Shown: one piece after another, positions 44,523-53,087 of the stretch
Position numbering within the stretch: position 1 is the first letter of the stretch
How the letters are laid out: each line of letters begins with the position of its first letter
Assembly (NCBI GenBank): GCA_963802355.1
Contig: CAWDIV010000004.1
Location: 124,001 to 188,000 of the forward strand
Reading direction: 5' to 3'
From: SG8-41 sp963802355
GTDB taxonomy: Bacteria > Pseudomonadota > Gammaproteobacteria > Burkholderiales > SG8-41
DNA length: 64,000 nucleotides
Program-made: the position numbers and the translations under genes
The notes under the pieces: generated by a model
Seen by the model: the letters and a program-made list of their open reading frames with translations, nothing else
Databases searched by the model: none
What the model was told of the DNA's origin: nothing

Positions 44523-45302
44523 ATGACCACTGCACCACGGCCCTTGATTTGCGTGTCCGCCAACTCCAGGCAGCCGGACGAGCGGCGGCAGCCGGTGTAC
44601 GCCACCGCCGAGCGCTACGTCCAGTCGCTGGTGAAGATGGTGGATTGCATCCCCGTGCTGATGCCGGCCGTGGGCGGGGCGATGGACGCGGTCGAGCTCG
44701 TGTCTCGCATGGACGGTTTCGTGCTGACCGGCGGTCTGGCGAACGTCGAGCCGCATCACTACGACGGGCCGGCGTTCCCGCCCGATGAGCCCATCGATCC
44801 CGGCCGCGACGCGCTCGTCTTGCCCCTGGTGCGTGCCTGCATAGCCGAGCGCGTGCCGGTGTTCGGCATTTGCCGCGGCATCCAGGAGATCAACGTGGCA
44901 CTGGGCGGCTCGCTGCATTACCGCATACATCAACTGCCCGGAAAGAACGACCACCGCAGGCCGCGCAGCGAGGACGTTCCGCAGGAAGAGGTCTACCGGC
45001 TGAACCACATGGTAAGACTGACCCCGGGCGGAATGTTCCAGTCCATAGTTGGGCGGGACGAGATGATGGTCAATTCGTTGCATGGGCAGGGCGTGGATCG
45101 CCTGGGCAAGGGCCTGGTCGTGGAGGCGATGTCCCCGGACGGCGTGGTCGAAGGCCTGCGCTACAACGACGAGACGCAGTTCATCGTCGGCGTGCAGTGG
45201 CACGCCGAATGGCAACCCGAAGAGCATGCGCTGTCGGGCGCGCTCTACACTGCCTTCGGCGAGGCGGCGCATGCGCGCGCGGCGCGACGCGCGCCGAGGT
45301 AG
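44523..45302 (+). CDS. Gamma-glutamyl-GABA hydrolase-like class I glutamine amidotransferase (PuuD family)
   Basis: The protein of about 259 residues matches the peptidase C26/PuuD group, which cleaves gamma-glutamyl amides such as gamma-glutamyl-GABA. The triad is visible: Cys117 in PVFGICRGIQE, His227 and Glu229 in VQWHAEWQPE. The oxyanion part TGGLANVEPHHY and NSLHGQGVD also fit. ATG 44523 is chosen; a TTG two codons upstream is unlikely. It stands alone with repeat sequence directly downstream. The natural substrate is uncertain. Confidence 0.88.
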   Translation: MTTAPRPLICVSANSRQPDERRQPVYATAERYVQSLVKMVDCIPVLMPAVGGAMDAVELVSRMDGFVLTGGLANVEPHHYDGPAFPPDEPIDPGRDALVLPLVRACIAERVPVFGICRGIQEINVALGGSLHYRIHQLPGKNDHRRPRSEDVPQEEVYRLNHMVRLTPGGMFQSIVGRDEMMVNSLHGQGVDRLGKGLVVEAMSPDGVVEGLRYNDETQFIVGVQWHAEWQPEEHALSGALYTAFGEAAHARAARRAPR

Positions 45303-45314
45303 AGAGCTGCGCTT

Positions 45315-45740
45315 AGAGGCGCCCGGCCTGGACGCGGCCTCGCCGCCCGACCCGGCGCCGCCACCTCGTGAACTCGTAGCGGTAAACCTCCGCTGCTCGC
45401 CAAAGCGGGGCGGCTGCGGAACTCACCTACCGTTGTCGCAGGAACAACCAGTCTTGTGGACGGTTACCGAGTCACTCCGAACCCGGCGCGCAAGCGCGCC
45501 TGAGCGACATTCCGGTTCGACAGTCCTCGCCGTGCCCGCCGCGCTGCATCGCGGACGGACAGCTCGCCGGCTCGAATGCGCGCAGGCACATTCTTCGAAA
45601 CCCCGGCTCGCATCCCCGCTTTGGCTGCGCTGCTCGGCGCCTCTACGGGCGGCAAGGCCGCGCCCAACCCGTGCGCCCCGCTCTAGCGCCTCTCTGAGGG
45701 TTGGTAGTGGTCCCCCACCCCGCCCCCATCTCCCATATTC
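45315..45740 (-). repeat. Dispersed repeat family 1, inverted copy F
   Basis: Reverse-complement blocks of family 1 appear in order: GACCCGGCGCCGCCACCTCG, GTAGCGGTAAACCTCCGCTG, GTGGACGGTTACCGAGTCAC, CGGCAAGGCCGCGCCCAACC, and the complement of the G-rich motif at 45712-45734. The interval 45303-45858 has no gene; the last 60 bp contain GGTCCGACC (family 2 phrase). Confidence 0.8.
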
Positions 45741-45858
45741 CCGCAGTGCGGCCTACGCCTTCCACGTTCCACATTCCACGTTCCGCGTTCGAACATGTGT
45801 CGAACGGGATCAATGAATTGCTCTGGTCCGACCGAAGCGTCGGCCACATACTATCCGC

Positions 45859-46536
45859 ATGAATCCGCTCTATAGGCGGGCCATTGTACAGAGCGTGTTC
45901 GGGCTGATCTTTTTCATCGCCCTCATCTTCGTGACCGCGGGCACGTGGAATTATTGGCAGGGCTGGGTATTCTTGGCGGTATTCGCTGCTTCAACGACAA
46001 GCTTTACGATCTATCTCGCGATTTACGACAAGCCACTCCTCGAGCGGCGCATGAATGCCGGTCCGTGGCATGAAAAAGAGTGGTCGCAGAAAATAATCGT
46101 CTCGCTGGTCATCGTCGCGTTCTTCGCATTCATCATTCTTCCCATACTCGATTACCGCTATGGCCTCTCGCCGGTATCTGCATGGGTCTCCATTGTCGGC
46201 AACACGATTATCATATTTTCGTTCCTCGCTATCTTCTGGGTCATCAAGACCAACAGCTGGGCAGCATCAAATGTCCGCGTTGAGGCAGGTCAGAAAGTCA
46301 TCGATACCGGCCCATATGCGTACGTGCGGCATCCGATGTACGCCGGGGCCATTTGGCTCTTTGTCGGGATCCCGCTTGCGCTCGGCTCGTGGTGGTCAGT
46401 CGCGCTCTTGATTCCATTCCTTCCGGTCTTGTTCTGGCGTCTTCTCGACGAGGAGAAAATCCTCGCGCGGGACCTTCCGGGTTATGCCGGATACATGCGG
46501 AGAGTGAAATACCGCCTTGTTCCATACGTGTGGTAA
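45859..46536 (+). CDS. Isoprenylcysteine carboxyl methyltransferase (ICMT)-like membrane protein
   Basis: The 225-residue protein has several membrane helices (VFGLIFFIALIFVTAGTW, QGWVFLAVFAASTTSFTIYL, IIVSLVIVAFFAFIILPIL, IIIFSFLAIFWVI and two near the C-terminus). Between them are the SAM-binding signature GPYAYVRHPMYAGAIW and the C-terminal LLDEEKILARDLPGYAGYMR. This is the ICMT/PEMT-like fold, methylating lipids or isoprenoid-like compounds. No clear ribosome site. The natural substrate in bacteria is unknown. Confidence 0.9.
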   Translation: MNPLYRRAIVQSVFGLIFFIALIFVTAGTWNYWQGWVFLAVFAASTTSFTIYLAIYDKPLLERRMNAGPWHEKEWSQKIIVSLVIVAFFAFIILPILDYRYGLSPVSAWVSIVGNTIIIFSFLAIFWVIKTNSWAASNVRVEAGQKVIDTGPYAYVRHPMYAGAIWLFVGIPLALGSWWSVALLIPFLPVLFWRLLDEEKILARDLPGYAGYMRRVKYRLVPYVW

Positions 46537-47047
46537 CGAATGCTGTTTCCTCGAAAATTGGAAACTCTTAGGGGGCCGTGCCCTAAGAAATTCCGGGGCC
46601 GACGTGCGTGGCATTCCTGATTCATCCGGAGCGTCGGCTGAGAGCGCTCTTTCGATCCCGAGAAAGGGCTTCTAAGCCAGAAATCGAAGCGGTTTTTGTG
46701 TCGTCAGCGAATGCGATCAAAGAGTTGTGCTGGTCGACCCTAAGCGTTAGCGCACGGGCATGGGTTGGACGTGGACTTGGCACCCGTAGAGCGGACAAAT
46801 CGGTCGAGCCCATGCGACGGCAGCGGAGGTGGGCGGCAAGTCGCGTTCCAACCCAGCACTCTGCCGGCTCAGCTGCTCCCACGATTCGGGCGGGCTTCGC
46901 GCCTTCGCAGGCTCCTCAGGCAGGAGAGGATGTCCAAAGGCGCGCTCCGGCCACTGTACCACGCGCTCCGGACCCTCGGCCGGCGGAGCGTCTTGAGCTG
47001 GTTCCGATTGCGCGGGGCCATGTCCCGCGGCCGCCGGATGTTCAATA
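46537..47047. repeat. Gene-free interval with family 2 and family 1-like pieces
   Basis: No convincing gene is present. 46665-46760 has the family 2 phrase CTTCTAAGCCAGAAATCG and a GCTGGTCGACCC variant. 46835-46870 has a family 1-like right end (GGCAAGTCGCGTTCCAACCC). The overlapping frames in this interval look like random open frames in GC-rich DNA. Confidence 0.5.
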
Positions 47048-48274
47048 ATGACAGGGTCCACGTTTACCCAACGCGCCTCCATGCTGACCGATGACCAGAT
47101 CGAATCCCTCGTCTCCCGCATCGAGCCCGACTTGATCGCGCTGCGCCGGCGCGTCCACGAGCATCCCGAGCTCGCGTTCGAGGAGCACGAAACGGCGCGC
47201 GCCGTTTCAGACTACCTCTCCGCGCTGGGCATCCCGCACCGGACGGGCGTCGGCAAGACCGGCGTGGTAGCCATGATCGAGGGCGGCGCGGCCGGGCCGA
47301 CGGTGGGCGTGCGCGCCGACATGGACGCGCTGCCGATCGAGGAAGCGAGCGGCGTGCCGTTCGCTTCGCGGGTGCCCGGAAGGATGCACGCTTGCGGCCA
47401 CGACGTGCACACCACCATCGCGCTCGGCGTGGCTCACGTGCTTGCGGGCGCGCGCGCCACACTGCCGGGCCGGGTGAAGCTCATCTTCCAGCCCGCAGAG
47501 GAGACGCTCTCCGGTGCCGCCGCGATGATCGCCGATGGGGTGCTCGATGACCCTGCGATGGACGCGATCATCGGCTTTCACAACTCGCCGCGGATAGAGA
47601 CGGGGCTGCTGGGGTACGCCGAGGGCACCGGCCACGCTTCTTCCGCCGCGTTCGATATCGTGCTCAGGGGCCAGGCCGGGCACGCGGCCCATCCGCATAC
47701 CGGGGTCGATGCGATCGTGGGCGCGGCGCAGCTCGTAACGCACCTCCAGACGATAGTCAGCCGCGAAATCGCCCCGACGGTGCCTGCGGTCGTGACCATC
47801 GGGCAGATCGCGGGCGGCACGGCGCGCAACGTCATCGCGGACCGGGTCACCATCAAGGGCACGGCACGCACGCGCGACGCGCTGGCGGAAAAGCTCGTGG
47901 AAGAGGCGCTCCGCCGCGTGGTGGCTGGCGTGGCGGCAAGCCTGCGGCTCGAATACGAAATCGACTGGGTAAGGCAGACGCCGGTCATGAGGAACGACCC
48001 GCGGGTCGTCGCGCGCATGGTCGAAGCGGCGCGCGAGGTCGTGGGCGCCGACAAGGTGGTCAACATCAGCGAGCCGACGATGGGAAGCGAAGATTTCGCG
48101 TGGTTCGCCGAGCGCGTGCCGGCGGCGCACCTGCGGATCGGCTCGCGCGTCGAGGGGGTGGACACAGCCATCCACCGCGCCGACTACCAGTGCAACGAGC
48201 GGGCGATCGGAATCGGCGTGCGGGCGGTGACGCGCGTGGTGTTGAGCCTGCTCGAGCGGCGGATCGGTAATTGA
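47048..48274 (+). CDS. M20-family amidohydrolase (hippurate hydrolase / N-acyl-amino-acid deacylase type)
   Basis: The 408-residue protein is a di-metal M20D peptidase. Visible are RADMDALPIEEASGVPF, the metal motif MHACGHDVHTT, LIFQPAEETLSGAA with the catalytic Glu, the lid part SSAAFDIVLRGQAGHAAHPH, and C-terminal TMGSEDFAWFAERVP with TAIHRADYQCNE. These enzymes cleave N-acyl or N-aroyl amino acids. ATG 47048 and ATG 47081 are both possible; neither has a clear ribosome site. Cytoplasmic, no signal peptide. Confidence 0.92.
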   Translation: MTGSTFTQRASMLTDDQIESLVSRIEPDLIALRRRVHEHPELAFEEHETARAVSDYLSALGIPHRTGVGKTGVVAMIEGGAAGPTVGVRADMDALPIEEASGVPFASRVPGRMHACGHDVHTTIALGVAHVLAGARATLPGRVKLIFQPAEETLSGAAAMIADGVLDDPAMDAIIGFHNSPRIETGLLGYAEGTGHASSAAFDIVLRGQAGHAAHPHTGVDAIVGAAQLVTHLQTIVSREIAPTVPAVVTIGQIAGGTARNVIADRVTIKGTARTRDALAEKLVEEALRRVVAGVAASLRLEYEIDWVRQTPVMRNDPRVVARMVEAAREVVGADKVVNISEPTMGSEDFAWFAERVPAAHLRIGSRVEGVDTAIHRADYQCNERAIGIGVRAVTRVVLSLLERRIGN

Positions 48275-48416
48275 TCCGTTGCTGGCATATTCGGTCCAGT
48301 TCGGTTGGATACGGGAAGCGAACCCACATCCGGGAAGCGGGACCGTCCTTGCAACGCACTCAGGATAGCGATAGGCTGTTCGGAGCAAGCTGCAGCAACA
48401 TCTGGAGGACTGGAAG

Positions 48417-48776
48417 ATGAAATTTCATGTTACAGGGACAAGTGGTTCGGAAGATCCGACGAAGGCGACGCTTGTGTTCTTGCACGCGAAGGGCATAAAG
48501 GAAGCAGGCCATGACGTTTCGATCTCGCTGCTGGGCGATTCGGTGGTGATGCTCAACCCCGCGGTCGCGAAGAATATTCAAGGCGTCGGATTGCCGCCTT
48601 TGGTCGATCTGATCAACTTTGCGAAGGAGAACGGCATACCGGTCTATGGCTGAGGCCTTTGCTGCACGGCCCGTGGGGTCGGAGAGGAACTTGCCAAGTC
48701 ATTGGGCGGCAAATACATCAATCCGAAAGTCCAGGCTGAGATGTGTGCAGACGCGGATCGCACGGTTTTCCTTTAG
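48417..48776 (+). CDS. DsrE-family protein with in-frame TGA; candidate selenoprotein
   Basis: From ATG 48417 (GGAGG ribosome site upstream) the frame gives a DsrE/YchN-like protein: KFHVTGTSGSEDPTKATLVF, HAKGIKEAGHDVSISLLGD, NPAVAKNIQGVGLPPLVDLI. A TGA occurs at 48651-48653 after GIPVYG. Reading through it gives GIPVYG-U-GLCCTARGVGEE, then KSLGGKYINPKVQAEMCAD and a TAG at 48774-48776. That makes 119 residues, the normal length of the family. The TGA sits where relatives have the redox Cys of the C-G-x-C-x-x-A-R loop. A stem-loop (48661-48679) follows the TGA. If TGA is a true stop, the protein loses its active loop and last helix. DsrE-like selenoproteins are known from metagenomes, so selenocysteine is a reasonable reading. 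Sec machinery is not in the window. Confidence 0.75.
48661..48679 (+). promoter_or_regulatory. Candidate bacterial SECIS hairpin
   Basis: GCTG-CACG-GCC-CGTG-GGGT can fold as a stem with loop GCC and one G/G mismatch, counting G-U pairs. The loop begins 16 bases after the TGA, and its first base is G, as expected for bacterial SECIS elements. Short GC-rich hairpins are common here, so this is supporting evidence only. Confidence 0.45.
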
Positions 48777-48806
48777 CGAGCGACTCAAGGCTACTGCACC
48801 TTCCTG

Positions 48807-50051
48807 CTATTTGATCTGCCGCGCGCGCGGCATGAGACACGCCAGCATTACGATCCCCAACGCACCGACGATGCCCATCGCCGCGACGGCGCCGCGCGAC
48901 CCGACCACGAGGGCCAGCAGGCCGATCAACATACTGCCCGCAGTGGAGAGCATCTGGCTCATGTTGAACAGGGCCATGGTGCGGCCACGATATGCCGGAG
49001 GAGAGTGCGATTGCACGACCGTATGCACCAGTGCGTTGGCGTGAACGTGGCAAAGCCCCGCCACGACCATCGCGACGATCGACAACGAGTACCATGGCGA
49101 GGCGGCGAACACCACGAGCGCCAACCCGTACACGATCGACGAGTCGATCATGACCCTACCTCGCGTCAGCCGGTGGCCCGCTAGGGCGATGGTTGCCGCG
49201 CTCGCCAGTGCGCCGAAGCCCATCGCGGCGAGCAGCAAACCCTGTCCTTCCGCACCCACGCCGAGCAAGTCACGCGCGAACACCGGCAGCAGCGTGGTGA
49301 ACGGAAACATCAAAGTGCACACAATAGTCGTGCACAGAATACCGGCGCGCACCGTCTGATTGTGCCAGGAGAACTTCCAGCCTTCGACGATGCTGTGCGC
49401 GAAAGACTCCCGGCGTGCCTTCATCGCCCTGTCGTCGGAAAGCGGCAACGCTGACAGCCGCGCCGTCCATACCACCGCCACGAACAGGCACGCGGCCTGC
49501 ACCGCGAACGCGCCGCCGGTGTCTGCGATGGCGATGATCGCGCCCGCCAGCGCCGGACCCGCGAGCCGTGCCATGTTGAAGATCAGCGCAGTCAAGCCAA
49601 TGGCGTTGGTCAGAAGCTCAGGCGGCACGGTGTCGGTCACGATCGATGCGCGTGCAGGCTGCTGGATCGTCTGCATCATGCCCGTAACCACCGCGATTAC
49701 GTAGACGTGCCATGGTTCGACATGCTTGCCGAATATCAGCAGCGCCAGGACCGCAAACGACATGCCCTGTATCGCCTGTGAAATGAGCAGCAAGGTCTTG
49801 CGCGAATAGCGATCGGCGGCCGTGCCGGCGAACGGCGAAATCAGCAGCATCGGAACGAACTGGATGCCGCGTGCAAGGCCGAGCTGCACTACCGAATCGG
49901 TAAGCTGATAGATCAACCAGCCGCGGCTCAGCTCGTCCATCCACATGCCGATGTTGCCGAACACCTGGGTGCCGCAAACCAGCCGGAACTCACGGTAGTG
50001 CAGTGCCTGCAGCGCACGATGGCCGCGGATCGTTGAAAAGAACGAACTCAT
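48807..50051 (-). CDS. MFS transporter (EntS/MFS_3-like)
   Basis: The protein of about 414 residues has twelve predicted membrane segments, for example LARGIQFVPMLLISPFAGTA, TLLLISQAIQGMSFAVLALL and GMGLG-type glycine-rich helices near the C-terminus (GSMLIGLLALVVGSRGAVAA). The loop 2-3 motif TAADRYSRKTLLL is the MFS signature, and the N-terminus FRLVCGTQVFGNIGMWMDEL is typical of the EntS-like exporter branch. It is likely to export a small molecule. Start 50051 (MSSFF) is chosen; upstream sequence lacks a membrane-protein pattern. It is convergent with the DsrE gene. Confidence 0.9.
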   Translation of the reverse strand: MSSFFSTIRGHRALQALHYREFRLVCGTQVFGNIGMWMDELSRGWLIYQLTDSVVQLGLARGIQFVPMLLISPFAGTAADRYSRKTLLLISQAIQGMSFAVLALLIFGKHVEPWHVYVIAVVTGMMQTIQQPARASIVTDTVPPELLTNAIGLTALIFNMARLAGPALAGAIIAIADTGGAFAVQAACLFVAVVWTARLSALPLSDDRAMKARRESFAHSIVEGWKFSWHNQTVRAGILCTTIVCTLMFPFTTLLPVFARDLLGVGAEGQGLLLAAMGFGALASAATIALAGHRLTRGRVMIDSSIVYGLALVVFAASPWYSLSIVAMVVAGLCHVHANALVHTVVQSHSPPAYRGRTMALFNMSQMLSTAGSMLIGLLALVVGSRGAVAAMGIVGALGIVMLACLMPRARQIK

Positions 50052-50172
50052 CGCCCGATTGTATAGGCAAGCTGAGACGCACTTCGGCGAGCAAGGCACG
50101 AGCCCAGCCATCGGGCATAGAATGCGGGTTCGTGAAAAACCGTGTTTGAAAACCTTTCACCGGTACCGTCGT

Positions 50173-50997
50173 ATGGAAGAGGAACTTCTAGGGAAGTACA
50201 CGATGCCCGGTATCGGCCTCGGGACGCTGGGCAACCTCGGCGATGCCTGTACCGCGCTGGTCGAGGCGGCGCTCTCCGAGGGCTGCCGGTACATCGATAC
50301 GTCCAGGTTCTACGGTAACGAGGAGGCGGTCGGGAAGGCATTGGCGCGTTCTTCGATCCCGCGCGGTGACGTCTGGGTGACGACAAAGCTCCTGCATCCC
50401 CGAACGCCGCCGCAGCCGGACCTCGCTTTCGAGCTGGAGAAGAGTCTGCGCCTCCTGCGGACGGACTATGTGGATCTGCTCCTGATCCACTGGCCCAACC
50501 CGGAAGTGTCGCTGGAGTGGGCCCTGGGTGAGTTCGCGGCGCTGCGCGAACAAGGCAAGGCGCGCACCATCGGCGTGTCCAACTTCCCGACGGCCCTCTT
50601 GCGGCAGGCTCTGGAGATCGTCGGCGACCTAGCGGCCAACCAGGTCGAATACCACCCCTACCTCAGCCAGCGTCCGCTACTCGCCCTTATGCGCGAGCGA
50701 GGGCTCGTACTGATCGCCCATTCGCCGCTCGCCCGCGGGGCGGTCCTGAACGACCCGGTCCTGCAGGAGATCGCGAAGCGGCGCCAGCTGAACGCGGCAC
50801 AGGTCTCGCTGCGGTGGCTCGTGCAGCAGGAACGGGTCGTCGCCATCCCCGGCGTACAGAGCGTCGAACAGTTGCGCGAAAACCTGAAGGTGCTCGACTT
50901 CACGCTGACGAGCGCCGAGATGGCTGCCCTCTCGGCGCTGGCCCGCGGAACGCGAATCGTCAACCCGAAGCATGGTCCGGACTGGGACCCTGCGTGA
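50173..50997 (+). CDS. Aldo/keto reductase
   Basis: The 274-residue protein has the AKR catalytic tetrad: Asp42 and Tyr47 in YIDTSRFYGNE, Lys72 in VTTKL, His106 in LLIHWPNP. NADPH-binding parts are GKARTIGVSNFPTALLRQAL and VVAIPGVQSVEQLRENLKVL. It reduces aldehydes or ketones with NADPH. ATG 50173 (MEEELLGKYTMPGIGLG) is preferred; ATG 50203 has a slightly better ribosome site (AGGGAAG). The extension upstream to a TTG codon is not family-like. Confidence 0.92.
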   Translation: MEEELLGKYTMPGIGLGTLGNLGDACTALVEAALSEGCRYIDTSRFYGNEEAVGKALARSSIPRGDVWVTTKLLHPRTPPQPDLAFELEKSLRLLRTDYVDLLLIHWPNPEVSLEWALGEFAALREQGKARTIGVSNFPTALLRQALEIVGDLAANQVEYHPYLSQRPLLALMRERGLVLIAHSPLARGAVLNDPVLQEIAKRRQLNAAQVSLRWLVQQERVVAIPGVQSVEQLRENLKVLDFTLTSAEMAALSALARGTRIVNPKHGPDWDPA

Positions 50998-51059
50998 GTA
51001 GCTGAGCTTTTCGCCCTCGAAAGCGATCGAAGGCGATCCGATCGTCAAAGTGTACCGGA

Positions 51060-51200
51060 ACTTCATGTTGCGTCTCTGCAACTCCGTTGCGGTCGGACCT
51101 GCGCGACGCTTTGATCCGTTACCCATAGCCGCGAAAAACACGGCGATTTTTTCGCCTTCGACGTGCAATTTAGAGGCTGAAATTCGCAGTTTAAGAAACG
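51060..51200. repeat. Dispersed repeat family 2 copy
   Basis: GCGGTCGGACCTGCGCGACG, CCGCGAAAAACACGGCGATT and TTTAGAGGCTGAAATTCGCAG correspond in order to 29915-30000 and partly to 34440-34560. The copy ends where a family 1 copy begins, as also at 34600. Confidence 0.6.
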
Positions 51201-51650
51201 TGGGAGATGGGGACGGGATGGGGGACACCTACTCTCCTCTCAACGAGAGGGCTGCGGGAAGACACGGTGCTTGAGCTTGGCTCCCCTGTGGACCGTCGAG
51301 CAGTCGCAGGTCGGCCCCGGGAATTCGGGCGAGCACTGTCGAACCGGAATGTCGGTGTTATCGTGACTTCGGAACCGTCCACAACATCGCCCATAGGATC
51401 GACAACCGCAGGTGAGTTGCGCAGCCTGCCGGGGCCGACCGAGCAGCGCAGGTTTACCGCTACGAGCTTGCGAGGTAGCGGCGGAATACCGGGAAGCCAA
51501 GCTCGAGCACCGTGGCTTCCACAACCGAGCGGGCACTCCGCTCGACGACATGCTTTGCGGCACTATGACGACCGACGGGTCGGCGGAGGCATACTAGCTC
51601 CGGAGGTAGCGGCGCCGGGTCGGGCGACAAGGCCGCGCCCAACCCAAGCT
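51200..51650 (+). repeat. Dispersed repeat family 1, copy D
   Basis: The order of blocks follows copy C: G-rich motif 51202-51224, GACACGGTGCTTGAGCTTGG, GAGCACTGTCGAACCGGAAT, GGTGAGTTGCGCAGCCTGCC, GAGGTAGCGGCG, and the right end GTAGCGGCGCCGGGTCGGGC with GACAAGGCCGCGCCCAACCC. It also holds an insertion (51480-51600) shared with 36650-36730. There is no gene from 50998 to 51723. Confidence 0.85.
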
Positions 51651-51723
51651 CTGCTGGCGACGAACCATCACCTGAGCCCGACATCTGCGTTCACCAGCGG
51701 CTCATGGTCGTTCTTGCCGGTTC

Positions 51724-52626
51724 TCAGGCGACGCGCGGCTCCGGCATTCTCGCAAAAGCGCTATCCGGCGCTTTTCCCGCGATGGTCGTGCGGTGCAGCT
51801 TGCGCTTGTACCTGGTCCTGTCGAACGTCGTCGCCCGGTGGAGCGTGCAGCGGTTGTCCCACATCACCGCGTCGCCGTCGCGCCAGTGATGGCTGTACAC
51901 GTACTGTGGCTGCGTGCAGAACGCGGTCAGCTCGTCGAGTATCCTCCGCCCTTCCTTCGGTGGCATCCCGACGATCTCCTGCGCGTGCGCGCCGACGTAG
52001 AGCGCCTTGCGGCCGTTGACCGGGTTCACCCGAATCAGCGGGTGCGTGACGGTGTGGCGCTTCTTGGCTTCCTCTTCGTACCCCTTGTCATCGTCCATGT
52101 CCGGATGCGTGACGCGATGGACGGCAGTGAGCCGCTCCAGTTCCGCCTTGCGCTCTGCGGGCAGGTCCTCGTAAGCCGCGCGCGCGCTCGCGAAATCGGT
52201 ATTGCCGCCGACTGGCGGCACGATGCGCGCTGCCAGCAACGATGCGAGCGCCGCGACCGGTTTGAAGGAGCTGTCGCTGTGCCACGCCTCGTTGCGCTCC
52301 CGGTGAATCATTGCCGGGTGGTCGAGGGGCAGCATGTTGCCGTCCTTGCCGAGGTTGGTCATGACCGAAATGTGCCCCGGATTCCAGTCGTTGCCGGGGT
52401 GCGCCAGCATCGTCTCCAGCTCGCCGAACTTGCGGCTGAATGCGATCTGCGACTCGTCGTCGAAAGCCTGGTCGCGGAAGACGAGGATCTGGTGCTCGTT
52501 GAACGCTTCCCAGATCGTGCGGAAGTCTTCGCGCGGTATGGGCACCGTCAGATCGATGCCGGTCACCTCAGCGACGAAAAGCGGATGCAGGCGTGTGACG
52601 GTGAGTCGGGTCTTGAGCGTAGTCAT
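51724..52626 (-). CDS. TauD/TfdA-family 2OG-Fe(II) dioxygenase
   Basis: The 300-residue protein has the metal triad His116-x-Asp118 in EAWHSDSSF and His263 in CTLHRATTF, plus Arg279 in KLHRTTIAG for 2-oxoglutarate. Family segments IDLTVPIPREDFRTIWEAFN, EHQILVFRDQ and VTHPLIRVNPVNGRKALYVG are present. Relatives cleave taurine, 2,4-D or other small acids. GGAGG precedes ATG 52626. It is the last gene of a run with a RidA-family gene and another TauD-type gene on the same strand. Confidence 0.92.
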   Translation of the reverse strand: MTTLKTRLTVTRLHPLFVAEVTGIDLTVPIPREDFRTIWEAFNEHQILVFRDQAFDDESQIAFSRKFGELETMLAHPGNDWNPGHISVMTNLGKDGNMLPLDHPAMIHRERNEAWHSDSSFKPVAALASLLAARIVPPVGGNTDFASARAAYEDLPAERKAELERLTAVHRVTHPDMDDDKGYEEEAKKRHTVTHPLIRVNPVNGRKALYVGAHAQEIVGMPPKEGRRILDELTAFCTQPQYVYSHHWRDGDAVMWDNRCTLHRATTFDRTRYKRKLHRTTIAGKAPDSAFARMPEPRVA

Positions 52627-52663
52627 GATTCCTCCGGATGTGCGTTCCGAAATCCAGTGTGGA

Positions 52664-53062
52664 TTACGACTTTCCGAGATACGCGACTGCTTCGATCTCG
52701 ACCAGCGTTTCCGGGCCGGCCAGCGATCGCACTTCTACCAGGGTAGATGCGGGAAAATCGCCGGTGAAGAACTCGCGGCGCGCGCGCCAGACCTCGGTGT
52801 TGTTCTTGATATTGACCATGAAGATGGTCAGCTTGACGACATCATCGAGGCTGCCGCCGGCGCCTTCGCAGATGTGCTTGATCCGCGTGAAGATCTGCTT
52901 CGCCTGCTCGTACTCATTGCTGCCCACCAGCGTCCTGCCTCCTTCGAGCGGACGCGCCACCTGGCCGGAGATGAAGATGAGATCCCCGGCGCGAATGCAG
53001 TTCGACCATAGTCCCGGGCCTGCTTCAGCCACGTCGGGCACAGTGACCTTGGTTCTGGGCAT
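52664..53062 (-). CDS. RidA (YjgF/YER057c/UK114) family protein
   Basis: The 132-residue protein has the RidA pattern: GLWSNCIRAGDLIFISGQVA, QAKQIFTRIKHICEGAGGSL, VVKLTIFMVNI and the C-terminal LVEIEAVAYLGKS. The family forms trimers; typical members hydrolyse reactive enamines/imines. The arginine in the usual PARSxxEV motif is replaced: here PASTLVEV, so it probably belongs to a Rid subgroup with other activity. It lies between two TauD-type genes and is probably cotranscribed with them. Confidence 0.9.
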   Translation of the reverse strand: MPRTKVTVPDVAEAGPGLWSNCIRAGDLIFISGQVARPLEGGRTLVGSNEYEQAKQIFTRIKHICEGAGGSLDDVVKLTIFMVNIKNNTEVWRARREFFTGDFPASTLVEVRSLAGPETLVEIEAVAYLGKS

Positions 53063-53087
53063 GGGGCGATCTCGTTGCGTGCGTAGA

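Noticed and set aside
46600..47047. Several overlapping frames before the M20 gene
   Set aside because: They overlap in all frames, have no ribosome sites and carry family 2 repeat phrases; treated as gene-free.
48417..48653. A finished 78-residue DsrE protein ending at the TGA
   Set aside because: It would lack the conserved redox loop and last helix, and the frame after the TGA continues with family-like sequence; the read-through version explains more.
51000..51060. Minus-strand peptide frame after the aldo/keto reductase
   Set aside because: The frame continues into the antisense of the reductase and has no ribosome site.
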